Source: CAADGV01 sp040290295
GTDB lineage: Bacteria > Bacteroidota > Ignavibacteria > UBA10030 > UBA6906
Length of the DNA: 64,000 nucleotides
Reading direction: 5' to 3'
Assembly: GCA_040290295.1 (NCBI GenBank)
Contig: PSMW01000007.1
Span: 62,001-126,000 of the forward strand
A model generated the notes under the pieces. The model searched no databases, had not been told where the DNA came from, and saw only the letters and a program-made list of their open reading frames with translations. The translations under genes were made by a program, and so were the position numbers. Positions 54,139-64,000 of this stretch are shown in pieces (positions within the stretch are counted from its first letter, which is position 1; each line of letters starts with the position of its first letter).

Positions 54139-55410
54139 ATGAAATCCATCAGGGCATTGGTCATGCTGGTCGTCTGCACTGTCGCAGCCGCGCAGGTGCT
54201 CGACCGCGTGGTTGCTGTCGTGGGAGATGAAATGATTCTGCTGTCGCACCTTGAACAGCAAATCCAATTCTACGCGCTCAACAATAAGCTCGACCCGAAC
54301 ACCCCGGGCTTGCGCGAGCAAGTTCTGCAGTCTATGATCAACGAGAAACTCATCGTCGCGAAGGCGATCGAGGATAGCCTCACCGTTTCGGAAGATGAGG
54401 TCACGCAGCAGTTGGATGCCGTGATTCAACAGCGCATCCAAGCGGTGGGTTCGGCGGAACGCCTCGAGCAACTTTACGGCATGCCCATCTCCCGCATCAA
54501 GCGCGAGTTTCGTGACGAGATGCGCAAGAGCTTGCTTGCCCAAAAACTCCAGCAACAGAAATTCGGCACGACGAATATCAGCCGGCTCGAAGTGGAAGAG
54601 TTCTACAAAACCTACAAGGACAGTCTGGGCGAAGTACCCGAGGAGGTAGAGCTTGCGCACATTCTGGTGAAGCCGAAATTTGACGAGACGGCAAAAGCCG
54701 AAGCGCGCAAGAAGATGCAAGCGCTGCTGGATAGCCTCAAAGCAGGGGTGCCGTTCGAGGAGTTGGCGCGACGGCATTCACAAGATCCCGGCTCGGCATC
54801 GCAAGGAGGCGACCTCGGCTTGGTACGGCGAGGGCTGTTCGTCAAAGAATTCGAGTCCGCGGTTTTCTCGTTGCACGAGGGAGAGATTTCGGATATTGTC
54901 GAGACGGATTTCGGTTTGCACATTATCCAACTGTTGGAACGCCGCGGCGACGCCGTCCACCCCCGGCACATATTGCTGCGCATCGAACGAACGCAAGCGA
55001 GCGACGACTCGGCGATCGCCCGTCTCACCTCGCTCCGCAAGCGCATCCTTGCTGGGGAAAGCTTCGCCGAGTTGGCAACCAAGTATTCGGAAGATCCGGA
55101 AACGGCGAACGTCGGCGGCAACGTCGGCGTGGTGGATATGGAGCAACTCAAGCAATTTGACAAAACCTATTACGAAACCGTCTTGGCACTGAAACCCGGC
55201 GAGATCAGCGAACCTGTCAAGGTCGCTGTCGGCGGTCAGTATGCCTACCACATCATTCTGCTGAAGAAGCGAACGCCGGCACACAAGCCGACACTCGAGC
55301 ACGACTATCGCCGCATCGAAGCGATCGCTCTCAACTTCAAGCGCCAGAAGGAGTATGCCGCGTGGATCGAGGAGATTCGCAATGATATCTACTGGGAGTC
55401 GAGGCTGTAG
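54139..55410 (+). CDS. surA: SurA-like periplasmic chaperone/peptidyl-prolyl isomerase
   Basis: Soluble periplasmic chaperone for outer-membrane protein maturation, 423 residues. A signal peptide (MLVVCTVAAA) is followed by the SurA N-domain (VLDRVVAVVGDEMILLSHLE) and two parvulin domains at about 171-268 (ELAHILVKP ... FGLHIIQLL) and 273-374 (HPRHILLRI ... AYHIILL), the classic SurA arrangement. The ATG at 54139 is preferred for its signal peptide, with AAGGGA upstream; an ATG at 54088 overlapping the previous stop would add a charged N-terminus. It is the third parvulin gene of the operon. Confidence 0.92.
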   Translation: MKSIRALVMLVVCTVAAAQVLDRVVAVVGDEMILLSHLEQQIQFYALNNKLDPNTPGLREQVLQSMINEKLIVAKAIEDSLTVSEDEVTQQLDAVIQQRIQAVGSAERLEQLYGMPISRIKREFRDEMRKSLLAQKLQQQKFGTTNISRLEVEEFYKTYKDSLGEVPEEVELAHILVKPKFDETAKAEARKKMQALLDSLKAGVPFEELARRHSQDPGSASQGGDLGLVRRGLFVKEFESAVFSLHEGEISDIVETDFGLHIIQLLERRGDAVHPRHILLRIERTQASDDSAIARLTSLRKRILAGESFAELATKYSEDPETANVGGNVGVVDMEQLKQFDKTYYETVLALKPGEISEPVKVAVGGQYAYHIILLKKRTPAHKPTLEHDYRRIEAIALNFKRQKEYAAWIEEIRNDIYWESRL

Positions 55411-55476
55411 CTCGCAAGAAAACAAACGAGGCAACGCTCACGTACGCTTTGTTTCATCTATTCATGGAGGGACGCT

Positions 55477-56935
55477 ATGAAGAAGCATATCTTTGTCGCA
55501 ACAGTGTTGATCGTGTGCGTGCTCGGCTCCGGCGTTGCACAACAGTACAGTTGGACCCCCTGCCTTTCCTAATCTCCCCGCGTTCAATTCTCCTGTGGAA
55601 TTGGTCAACGCAGGCGACGGCACGAATCGTCTTTTCGTGGCACAACAGCGCGGCATCATCTACGTAATCAATAACTCACCGACGGTCGGCACACGAAAGG
55701 TTTTCTTAGATATTGCCGATCGCGTATCACAGTCGGGCAGCGAAACGGGTTTGCTCGGACTGGCGTTTCATCCTCAGTATGCAACGAACGGATATTTTTA
55801 TGTGAACTACACCGGCGGCACTTCGTTGACAACCTACATTGCGCGTTATCGTGTCAGTGCAACTAATCCCGACTCTGCCGTGAAGCAGAGCGAGCTGGTT
55901 CTGCTCACGATAGCACAGCCCTACTCCAATCACAATGGTGGGAAGATCGCGTTCGGTCCCGACGGCTATCTCTCTATCGGTACGGGTGATGGAGGGTCGG
56001 CGAACGATCCGGGCAATCGCGCGCAAAATCGCTCGGTTCTTCTCGGCAAGGTCCTGCGGATCAACGTGGATAGTACCGAAGGCTCACTCAACTATGCCAT
56101 TCCTCCAACCAATCCGTTTTACCGCAACCCGAACGGTTGGCGCGAAGAAATCTACGCCTACGGCTTGCGCAACCCATGGCGTTTCAGTTTCGACGCCTCG
56201 ACCGGCAGGCTGTGGCTCGGCGATGTCGGACAAGATGCGCGCGAAGAGATCGACATCATCATGAGCGGCGGGAATTACGGTTGGCGCTTGATGGAAGGAT
56301 TCATCTGCAATCCGACTGTCAATCCTCAGTGTTTGGACACCGCGGGTCTCCAGCGGCCTGTGTGGGATTATCCCAATGCCGGTCCGGATATTTCCATCAC
56401 CGGTGGATATGTCTATCGAGGCAGCGCCGTTCCTTCCTTGGCCGGCAAGTACATCTACGCTGACTTCGGTTCGGGCAAAACCTGGGCATTGACATACGAC
56501 GGCATCCATCCACCAACGAATCAGCTTCTCACCGATGAAGCATTTCTCATTTCATCGTTCGGTGTTGACGAGCAGAACGAGTTGTATCTGTTGGAGTATA
56601 GCTCGACGAATGGTCGTATCCGCAAGCTTACGAGTCCCCCAAACGGCGTCGGGGAAAATCATCAGCCGAGGGCGTACGTCCTCGCTCAGAACTATCCCAA
56701 TCCCTTCAATCCATCAACAACAATCACGTTCCAACTTCCCAGCTCCAACTTCGTTTCGCTCAAAGTGTACGACGTGTTGGGACGAGAAGTGCGAGCGCTG
56801 GTGAACGAGGCTCTGCAGGCGGGAAGCCATCAGGTGACGTTCGACGCGAACGGCTTGACGAGCGGTGTGTACCTTTATCGGTTGGTCACTTCCGGCGGCT
56901 TCAGCCAGACGCGCAAGATGGCCTTGATGCGATAA
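55477..56935 (+). CDS. PQQ-type sugar (glucose/sorbosone) dehydrogenase with T9SS sorting domain, frameshifted
   Basis: Secreted six-bladed propeller dehydrogenase of the soluble GDH/sorbosone type. The signal peptide starts at 55477 (GGAGGG six bases upstream) and reads LIVCVLGSGVAQ, but the mature protein continues in the next frame. One base too many in a run of five C at 55556-55560 accounts for this; with four C the frame reads WTPAFPNLPAF through. The body shows GLLGLAFHP, GDGGSANDPGNRAQN and AYGLRNPWRFSFD. The C-terminus (from NYPNPFNPST) is a type A T9SS domain ending in SGVYLYRLV and KMALMR. Full length would be about 485 residues. The break may be a sequence error or a switchable homopolymer. 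Confidence 0.85.
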
Positions 56936-57430
56936 TCGCACCGTACGAGCACAACGAGAGCAAGAAGTCGTCCCGACGGTCTGCGAGGTGGGGGGACCAA
57001 TACTCCTTAATGTTTGGCGGGGCTTGCCGAGCCTTGTCTCGAACTTCGTATTGACATCAGCGGCAACAAGCGTCATCGTGGGATTGGTTGATTGGATTGA
57101 TCTGCCTGAGCGTTGAGCCGGACATGAAATCTGTCTTCGAGCATTTCTGCGCGTGCAAGCGATAGGAGCTGAAAGCGGCGCAGCAAGCCATTCTTCACGC
57201 TGCCTCGCTTGTTGCGCCAGCCTTCCCCCGGTTGTGCTGTAGGTATTCTGCTATACCACATCTTCAGCATCGACAGGCCTTTCGCGGTCCAGCACTGTTT
57301 CGTATCACGTTTGGATGTCGCCATCCTCCAGTCCCATTCCATGCGTGTTCAGAGGCAACCAGCGTGCGAGGCGAGATCGTCCTTCGACGATTTTTTTGTA
57401 TAATGTTTTGAAGGATGCCTTGATGCCCGC
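56936..57430. other. Intergenic region before glnE
   Basis: About 495 bases. An 89-residue open frame on the minus strand (57073-57342) exists, but it has no ribosome site, no recognisable motif and an odd composition, so I do not call it. A TATAAT at 57399-57404 preceded by a T run is a plausible -10 for glnE, with a weak -35. Confidence 0.45.
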
Positions 57431-60379
57431 ATGACCATTTCAGAATTCTCCTTTCACGCGTTTGCCGATCCGGACCGCTCATTGCGCTCGGTGGAGAAGC
57501 TGCACGAAGTCTTTATCGCTTCCGGAACGGTGCATACGGTTGATGATTTTTCTCGAGCTCTTGGAACGTCGCTCGCAAAGGTTGCCGATCCCGACCGCGG
57601 CGTCACGAACTTCCTCCGTTTTGTCGAAGCCACGCTGAGTACGTCCTCTCTCTTCAATGATCTGCTTTCTTATCCTGTATTGATGGAGATGGTGATGACG
57701 ATCCTCTCCTCCTCCCAATATTTTGCCGACATCCTTGTGCGTGATCCGGAATTGTTCCGTTGGCTGACCACATCCGAGACGCTTGCGCAGGCGCGAACAA
57801 AGGAGTACTCCCGCGCGGAGGCGCAGCGGGCGATGCGTGTCTTCCAAAAACCGGAACGCACGTTGGACAGCTTGCGGCGTTTCTTCCGGCGTGAAGTGCT
57901 GCGTATCGGAGCGCGCGATCTTCTCGGCGAAGCCGATCTGGCAACCGTCACGGCAGAACTTTCGCATCTTGCCGATGTCTTGATCGAAGCCTGCTGCACA
58001 GTTGCCCGGCGGCAACTCGCCGAACGGTTTCCCGAACCTCCTCCGGTCCCGTTCGCTGTTATCGGTCTCGGTAAATTGGGAGGCTGCGAGCTGAACTACA
58101 GCTCGGATATCGATATCATTGTTGTGTATGAAGAAGAAGGGGACATTCCCGACGCAGGCGGACGCATGCACACGCTGCATGAATACTTCAATCTCTTCGT
58201 TGAAAAGGTGGTGCAGAACCTTTCGCGCAGCACCGGAGAGGGGCACCTCTACCGCGTCGATATGCGACTGAGGCCCGATGGGAACGCCGGACCTCTCGCA
58301 CGTTCGATGCAGAGCTATTTGCTCTATTACGAATCGCGTGGCGAGCTGTGGGAACGGCAAATGCTATTGAAAGCGCGTGTAGTTGCCGGAGACAACGCTT
58401 TCGGCGCACGGTTTCTTTCGGCGTTGGAGCCGTTCATCTTTCCTCGCACATTCTTTCACAATCCTAAGGAGTACATCGCTCGTATCAAAGCGCGTATCGA
58501 GGCTGCTGTAGGGCGAGAAGAGAACGTGAAGCTGCGCGCAGGAGGGATACGCGACATCGAATTCGTCGTTCAAGCATTGCAGTTGATCAATGGAGGAAAG
58601 AACCCTCGCATCCGCACCCCGAACACGCTCGAAGCGCTCCGCCTTCTTACCGAGGCATCGCTCCTTTCACTCGATGAAGGGCGCGTGCTGACCGACGCCT
58701 ATCGTTTCTTTCGCATGGTTGAGCATCGGCTCCAATTCATGCTCAACAGGCAAACGCACGAGCTGCCTGCGAGTTTACGTGAGCGGGCCATCCTGGCAAA
58801 GAAGGTGGGGTTTACATCGGCAGATGAACTTGAGCGTGCCACTGCTGAGCATCTCGAAGGCGTCCGAGCAATTTTCGAGAATGTCCTCCGCGTGGAATCA
58901 CCAAACGTGCCGCTCGATATCCTGGGGGTGATCGACGGATCTGTACGTGTGGAAGATGTCGAACGCATCCTGCGAGGATACGGCTTTCGGGACACGCGCA
59001 AGGCGGCGAAGAATGTTTCCACGCTGGTCTTCGGCAGCGGTTTGATCGGCAAGCGAGAGTTCGATGTCCGCGTCAGAGATGCATTCCGCGAGGTTGCGCT
59101 GCCGCTTGTCCACGACATCGCCACCACGCCTCTTCCCGATCACACGTTGCACAATCTTGCGCTTGTGGCAAGTGCACAACCTTTTCCCGAACAACTCTAT
59201 CTTCAGTTGAAAGAGCAGAACTTTCGGAAGCTTCTTCTGACGGTCTGTGCAACGAGTCCACGGTTGGCAAAAGGGCTTGCACGCTATCCATTGATGTTGG
59301 AAACGCTCTCAGCAGATCCGCATGCACTATGGGGAAGCGGACTCGACACGCCGCTGCCCGCGGAGAGCCTTCATCGATTGAAAGCACAAGAAGAACTGCG
59401 TGCGGGGATCCGGTACGTGTTGGCGGTAACGAACTTTGATGCACTGACGCGCGAACTGACCCAACTTGCCGATGTTGTGATGACGAGTCTTTTCGAGGAG
59501 GAGTGTCGTTGCGAGAGCGGCGAGGTCCTTCCCTTGTCGGTGTTCGCATTAGGGAAGTACGGAACGCGCGAGTTGACTTTCGACGCAGATCTTGATATTG
59601 TGTTCATCGCAACAGACGAGCGCGAGCCGATGAACGTGCAAAGCGAGCGTTGTGCACGACACCTTCTGCAGCGTTGCGCAGAAGTGGGCAGTGAGGGGAA
59701 GCTGTACGATGTGGACGCACGGCTTCGGCCTGAAGGAAGAAATGCTCCGCTGGTTGTTCATGAGAAAACGTATCGGAGATATCTTGCCGAGCGTGCATCG
59801 TTATGGGAACGGCAGTCGCTTACGCGTCTCCGTTTCGTAACGGGGAACCCTAAGCTTGCGCAACAGGTGCTCGCGGGCGTGCAAACGTTTGTGTATGAAC
59901 ACCCTCTTCCTGTCGGTTGGGTCGATGAGATCGTTGCCATGAGGAAGAAGACCGAATCGCGCAGTCGGGTACGCGGCGCAATCGTTCTCGATATCAAATT
60001 GGGAGCGGGTGGAATGGCGGACGTAGAGTTTCTCGCTCAGATGATCCAGCTCAGGTTCGGCGGAACAGAGACACGCCTACGTGGCGCGGCAACGTGCACC
60101 GTGCTAGAAGCCGGTTCCTCGCTCATACCCACTTGCCGTGGACTCTTGGAACGTTGTGGGGCATCGTACCGGGTTTTCCGCAAGATCGAAACACTGCTGC
60201 GGCTCACCTTGGAAGAACATGGTAGCATTCTCCCTGAAGGCGAGAAGCTTGAAACGATTGCAAGGGTGATGGGGTATGTCCGGGGCAGCGATCTGCTGAA
60301 GGAAACCTCACGCAGGATGAAGGAGGTGCGAAAAGATTTTCTCACCGCAGCACAAGCCATCGATGAGTGGAGCCGGTGA
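57431..60379 (+). CDS. glnE: Glutamine synthetase adenylyltransferase/deadenylyltransferase
   Basis: Bifunctional enzyme that adenylylates glutamine synthetase to lower its activity and reverses it, under PII control. The 982-residue protein has two nucleotidyltransferase domains. The N-terminal (deadenylylating) one has GLGKLGGCELNYSSDIDI near residue 211 and the C-terminal (adenylylating) one ALGKYGTRELTFDADLDI near 705, each with the metal-binding DxD. RDIEFVVQ and ADVEFLAQ are the matching second Asp/Glu elements. No glnA or glnB is nearby. The ATG at 57431 has only a distant AAGGA, so the ribosome site is poor. Confidence 0.95.
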   Translation: MTISEFSFHAFADPDRSLRSVEKLHEVFIASGTVHTVDDFSRALGTSLAKVADPDRGVTNFLRFVEATLSTSSLFNDLLSYPVLMEMVMTILSSSQYFADILVRDPELFRWLTTSETLAQARTKEYSRAEAQRAMRVFQKPERTLDSLRRFFRREVLRIGARDLLGEADLATVTAELSHLADVLIEACCTVARRQLAERFPEPPPVPFAVIGLGKLGGCELNYSSDIDIIVVYEEEGDIPDAGGRMHTLHEYFNLFVEKVVQNLSRSTGEGHLYRVDMRLRPDGNAGPLARSMQSYLLYYESRGELWERQMLLKARVVAGDNAFGARFLSALEPFIFPRTFFHNPKEYIARIKARIEAAVGREENVKLRAGGIRDIEFVVQALQLINGGKNPRIRTPNTLEALRLLTEASLLSLDEGRVLTDAYRFFRMVEHRLQFMLNRQTHELPASLRERAILAKKVGFTSADELERATAEHLEGVRAIFENVLRVESPNVPLDILGVIDGSVRVEDVERILRGYGFRDTRKAAKNVSTLVFGSGLIGKREFDVRVRDAFREVALPLVHDIATTPLPDHTLHNLALVASAQPFPEQLYLQLKEQNFRKLLLTVCATSPRLAKGLARYPLMLETLSADPHALWGSGLDTPLPAESLHRLKAQEELRAGIRYVLAVTNFDALTRELTQLADVVMTSLFEEECRCESGEVLPLSVFALGKYGTRELTFDADLDIVFIATDEREPMNVQSERCARHLLQRCAEVGSEGKLYDVDARLRPEGRNAPLVVHEKTYRRYLAERASLWERQSLTRLRFVTGNPKLAQQVLAGVQTFVYEHPLPVGWVDEIVAMRKKTESRSRVRGAIVLDIKLGAGGMADVEFLAQMIQLRFGGTETRLRGAATCTVLEAGSSLIPTCRGLLERCGASYRVFRKIETLLRLTLEEHGSILPEGEKLETIARVMGYVRGSDLLKETSRRMKEVRKDFLTAAQAIDEWSR

Positions 60380-60407
60380 AAGTGATCATCGCAACAACAC
60401 AACGAAG

Positions 60408-62339
60408 ATGAGAAGCCTGAAATCGTTTTTCATTTCACCGCGCGGAAACGCCGCACTAGTCGCGCTGTTTGCATTCCTTGTGTACCTCAAAACCCTCGCT
60501 CCATCTGTCACGTTCATTGACAGCGGCGAGCTGGCCGCGGTGTGCTGCACGCTCGGCATCGCGCACCCGACAGGCTACCCGCTGTTCACGTTGCTGGGCT
60601 GGGTGTTTTCCCGACTGCCGATAGCCGCGGAGGAAATTCAGCGGCTCAACATGATGGCAGCCCTGCTGTGCGCGGCAGGGATCTATTTCTTCTACCACCT
60701 CACCCACTTCGTATTGACCACAACGTTCAGCGAGGGTACAGGTCTGCGCTGGAAGGGGAAGGATATGCGGGCGGCCGGGATTCAAGTTGCAAGCGTTGGT
60801 GCATCGTTGCTCCTTGCCTTCTCCGAAACCTATTGGTCGCAGGCAACATCGATCGAAGTGTACGCGCTCCATGTGCTGTTTCTCGCGCTTGTCCTGTTAA
60901 CGTTCTTGAAAGCCGTCTACGCTGCAGATCCGAATTCGGAGGCGGCGACGGTCATCCGGGAGGAGAGGCGTTGGTATCTCTTTGCATTCGTGCTCGGCTT
61001 GAGCTTCAGCAATCACATGACGACGATTCTTCTGGCGCCGGGACTGTTGTATCTGTACTTCGCGTCGCAAGGAGCCGGTGCGGAATCGTGGCGGCGTATA
61101 GCAAGGCTTAGTGTGCCGTTCTTCGTCGGCTTGTCCGCCTATCTCTACCTCCCGTTGCGCGCGTCGCAGTCACCCCTCTTCAATTGGGGAAATCCGGTAA
61201 CGTTGGAGCGATTCCTCTGGCATTGGACCGGGAAGCAATATCGTGTCTGGATTTTTTCTTCGACAGAAGCGGCAGCACGGCAGTTCACATACTTTGTATC
61301 GACGCTGCCGTTCGAGTTTGCATACGCCGGAATCGTTGTTGCACTCATTGGCGCGATTGCAATATGGCGCGGCAAGAGACAGCTCGCGATCACGCTTGTG
61401 CTGCTGTTCGTAGGATGTGTTCTCTATTCGATCAACTACGATATTCACGATATCGATTCGTATTTTCTCCTTGCGTACGTGTGCATCGGCTTGTTCGCGG
61501 CGGCGGGACTCCTCGTTGCATTGCGATGGTTGAGCGAACGTCTTCGCTTTGCTCCAGCGACCGTTGCCGTGCTTGCCGTAAGCACCGCGCCGTTGTGGGT
61601 ACACTTTCAACAGGCTGACGAGACGGACAATTATTTGGTGGAGGACTACACTCGAAACGTGTTCGCGTCGCTCCAACCGAACGCACTTGTTCTCTCCTTC
61701 CAATGGGACTATTGGGTTTCGGCATCGTACTATTATCAAGGTGTCAAAGGCGTGCGCCCCGACGTTGCCGTGGTGGACAAGGAGTTATTACGGCGATCGT
61801 GGTATTTCAAACAACTCGAACGTCAACACCCATGGCTCATCGCCCAATCGCGTGCCGAGGTCGAGGCATTCCTCAGAGAGTTGGATAAGTTTGAACAGGA
61901 TCGTCCATACAATCCTGCCGTCATTCAAGCGCGGTTCGAGGAGATGATTAGAAGTTTTCTCACGAATTCAATGCAAACACGACCCGTTTACGTCACAGGC
62001 GAAATCGAGCCGGAGTTCACGCGCGGATTACAACGTGTGCCTGAGGGCTTGGCATATCGTCTGTATGCCGACACGCTCCAACACGAAATGCGTGATGTCG
62101 AAATCACGTACAGAGCGTTTGCACGCGATGGACGACTAGAGAACGGCATACGGAGTATATGCTCCTCTGCGTTGAAAGCACAGGCACTGTACGTTGCACG
62201 TCTTGGACAGTTGGAAAGAGGCATCATGATTTTGGAGAAAGCGCTCCGATTCGATCCTTCCGACGCGCATACCGTACAACTTCTCAGCCAGATGAAAGTA
62301 GCAGCGCATCAAGCACGGCTGCTGCAGAAAAACCAATGA
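60408..62339 (+). CDS. DUF2723 multi-pass membrane protein (GT117-like glycosyltransferase)
   Basis: Integral membrane protein of 643 residues with about ten to twelve helices in the first 430 residues and a soluble C-terminal domain with a possible TPR-like end (QLERGIMILEKALRFDPSDAHT). The DUF2723 signature is APSVTFIDSGELAAV followed by GIAHPTGYPLF, corresponding to the acidic catalytic loop of GT-C-type O-mannosyltransferases. Related proteins are assigned to glycosyltransferase family 117. The ATG at 60408 precedes the hydrophobic start; one at 60363 overlapping glnE is an alternative. It ends 120 bases before the rRNA promoter. Confidence 0.85.
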   Translation: MRSLKSFFISPRGNAALVALFAFLVYLKTLAPSVTFIDSGELAAVCCTLGIAHPTGYPLFTLLGWVFSRLPIAAEEIQRLNMMAALLCAAGIYFFYHLTHFVLTTTFSEGTGLRWKGKDMRAAGIQVASVGASLLLAFSETYWSQATSIEVYALHVLFLALVLLTFLKAVYAADPNSEAATVIREERRWYLFAFVLGLSFSNHMTTILLAPGLLYLYFASQGAGAESWRRIARLSVPFFVGLSAYLYLPLRASQSPLFNWGNPVTLERFLWHWTGKQYRVWIFSSTEAAARQFTYFVSTLPFEFAYAGIVVALIGAIAIWRGKRQLAITLVLLFVGCVLYSINYDIHDIDSYFLLAYVCIGLFAAAGLLVALRWLSERLRFAPATVAVLAVSTAPLWVHFQQADETDNYLVEDYTRNVFASLQPNALVLSFQWDYWVSASYYYQGVKGVRPDVAVVDKELLRRSWYFKQLERQHPWLIAQSRAEVEAFLRELDKFEQDRPYNPAVIQARFEEMIRSFLTNSMQTRPVYVTGEIEPEFTRGLQRVPEGLAYRLYADTLQHEMRDVEITYRAFARDGRLENGIRSICSSALKAQALYVARLGQLERGIMILEKALRFDPSDAHTVQLLSQMKVAAHQARLLQKNQ

Positions 62340-62458
62340 ACGAAATTTAATTGCGTTGCAAAAAGAGGAGGGCTTGTTTTGAAACCCCGAAGTTGCTAAA
62401 TTGATTTCCCGAAATTCAAGCAGCGATCCTCTATTTCTTCAATGACATATACTCCGAC

Positions 62459-62487
62459 TTGACACAGTGGTGCGAGTTGAGTATATT
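62459..62487 (+). promoter_or_regulatory. rRNA operon promoter
   Basis: TTGACA (62459-62464), 17-base spacer, TATATT (62482-62487), upstream of the 16S gene. Confidence 0.82.
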
Positions 62488-62523
62488 ACATGCCCGCAAA
62501 AACGCGGCACTTGAGAAGAGTGG

Positions 62524-62535
62524 TGTTCTTTGAAA
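62524..62535 (+). promoter_or_regulatory. boxA-like antitermination element
   Basis: TGTTCTTTGAAA resembles the boxA consensus of rRNA leaders (NusB/S10 antitermination) and lies in the correct place before 16S rRNA. Confidence 0.6.
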
Positions 62536-62661
62536 AATAGTGTGCATAGCCAAAGTCAATCTTAGCAGAGTGTCAACCTTGGCTAAGAACTTCAGCCCGA
62601 TGAGGGCAGAAGGCACTCAAAGCCAAGCTTCAAACTCGAATTTGCAAGTTTGAAAAAACTT

Positions 62662-64000
<1,339 letters not shown>

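Larger units (their letters stand above)
62340..62661 (+). other. rRNA operon promoter and leader region
   Basis: About 320 bases without a gene. It holds a strong promoter at 62459-62487 and a leader of roughly 170 bases with a boxA-like element at 62524-62535, before the mature 16S end. Confidence 0.7.

Noticed and set aside
57073..57342. 89-residue minus-strand open frame before glnE
   Set aside because: No start signal, no known motif, low-quality composition; kept only as a note on the spacer.

Overview
The window is a contiguous stretch of bacterial chromosome of moderately high GC, broken once by a 124-base run of N (18946-19069), so it comes from a draft or metagenomic assembly. The best clues to the organism are a C-terminal type IX secretion sorting domain on the sugar dehydrogenase at 55477-56935, a DUF5916/CBM9-like outer-membrane protein, an M16 peptidase pair, a DUF2723 membrane protein and a run of parvulin-type chaperones. 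Together they point to the Bacteroidota/Chlorobiota/Ignavibacteriota (FCB) radiation, possibly a Kapaibacteriota-like lineage; this is inference, and the partial 16S rRNA gene at the right edge can settle it. Unlike typical Bacteroidota, many genes have GGAG-type ribosome binding sites, and several promoters fit TTGACA-N17-TATATT closely.

Layout: 2-2702 is a TRAP transporter operon (dctP cut by the edge, dctQ, dctM) followed by an O-methyltransferase-like gene. A cluster of three strong hairpins (3824-3933) separates it from a minus-strand mntR-mntH-porin operon (7556 down to 3968) that starts at a palindromic MntR-type operator. From 20241 down to 7775 is a long minus-strand run: AddB-like nuclease (with the N gap), a 75-residue protein, quinone oxidoreductase, TPMT-like methyltransferase, aat, a BtuF-like protein, an unknown protein with its own promoter, purC, a DUF4032 kinase-like protein and an M16 pair. 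Next come a sigma-54 activator with a degenerate receiver domain, an SGNH-hydrolase-like membrane protein and clpC. On the minus strand follow a DUF72 gene broken by an in-frame TAG, an M28 peptidase, a UPF0173 hydrolase and a RamB/ScfR-like regulator.

The regulator is divergent from aceA-aceB (glyoxylate shunt), and the shared intergenic region holds repeated AGCGAAA half-sites. With pckG (48855) the region can carry acetate or fatty-acid carbon to gluconeogenesis. A DEAD-box helicase, cspA with a long leader, mgtE and a 23S rRNA uridine methyltransferase follow. Next are the DUF5916 protein, the overlapping dcd/amidase genes and the closely following S9 peptidase, a histidine phosphatase, lgt and a secreted HEFGH metalloprotease with an unusual CxCxC-membrane-Arg tail.

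The right end has pckG, a three-gene parvulin operon (the first gene apparently fused to an OmpA-like domain), the T9SS-exported sugar dehydrogenase (one-base frameshift in a C5 run), glnE, a DUF2723 protein, and an rRNA operon with a strong promoter and boxA-like leader. The 16S gene runs off the edge. I saw no CRISPR array, tRNA gene, complete insertion sequence or prophage. The items most worth a second look are the MntR-controlled porin, the metalloprotease tail, the parvulin-OmpA fusion and the regulator/aceA control region.
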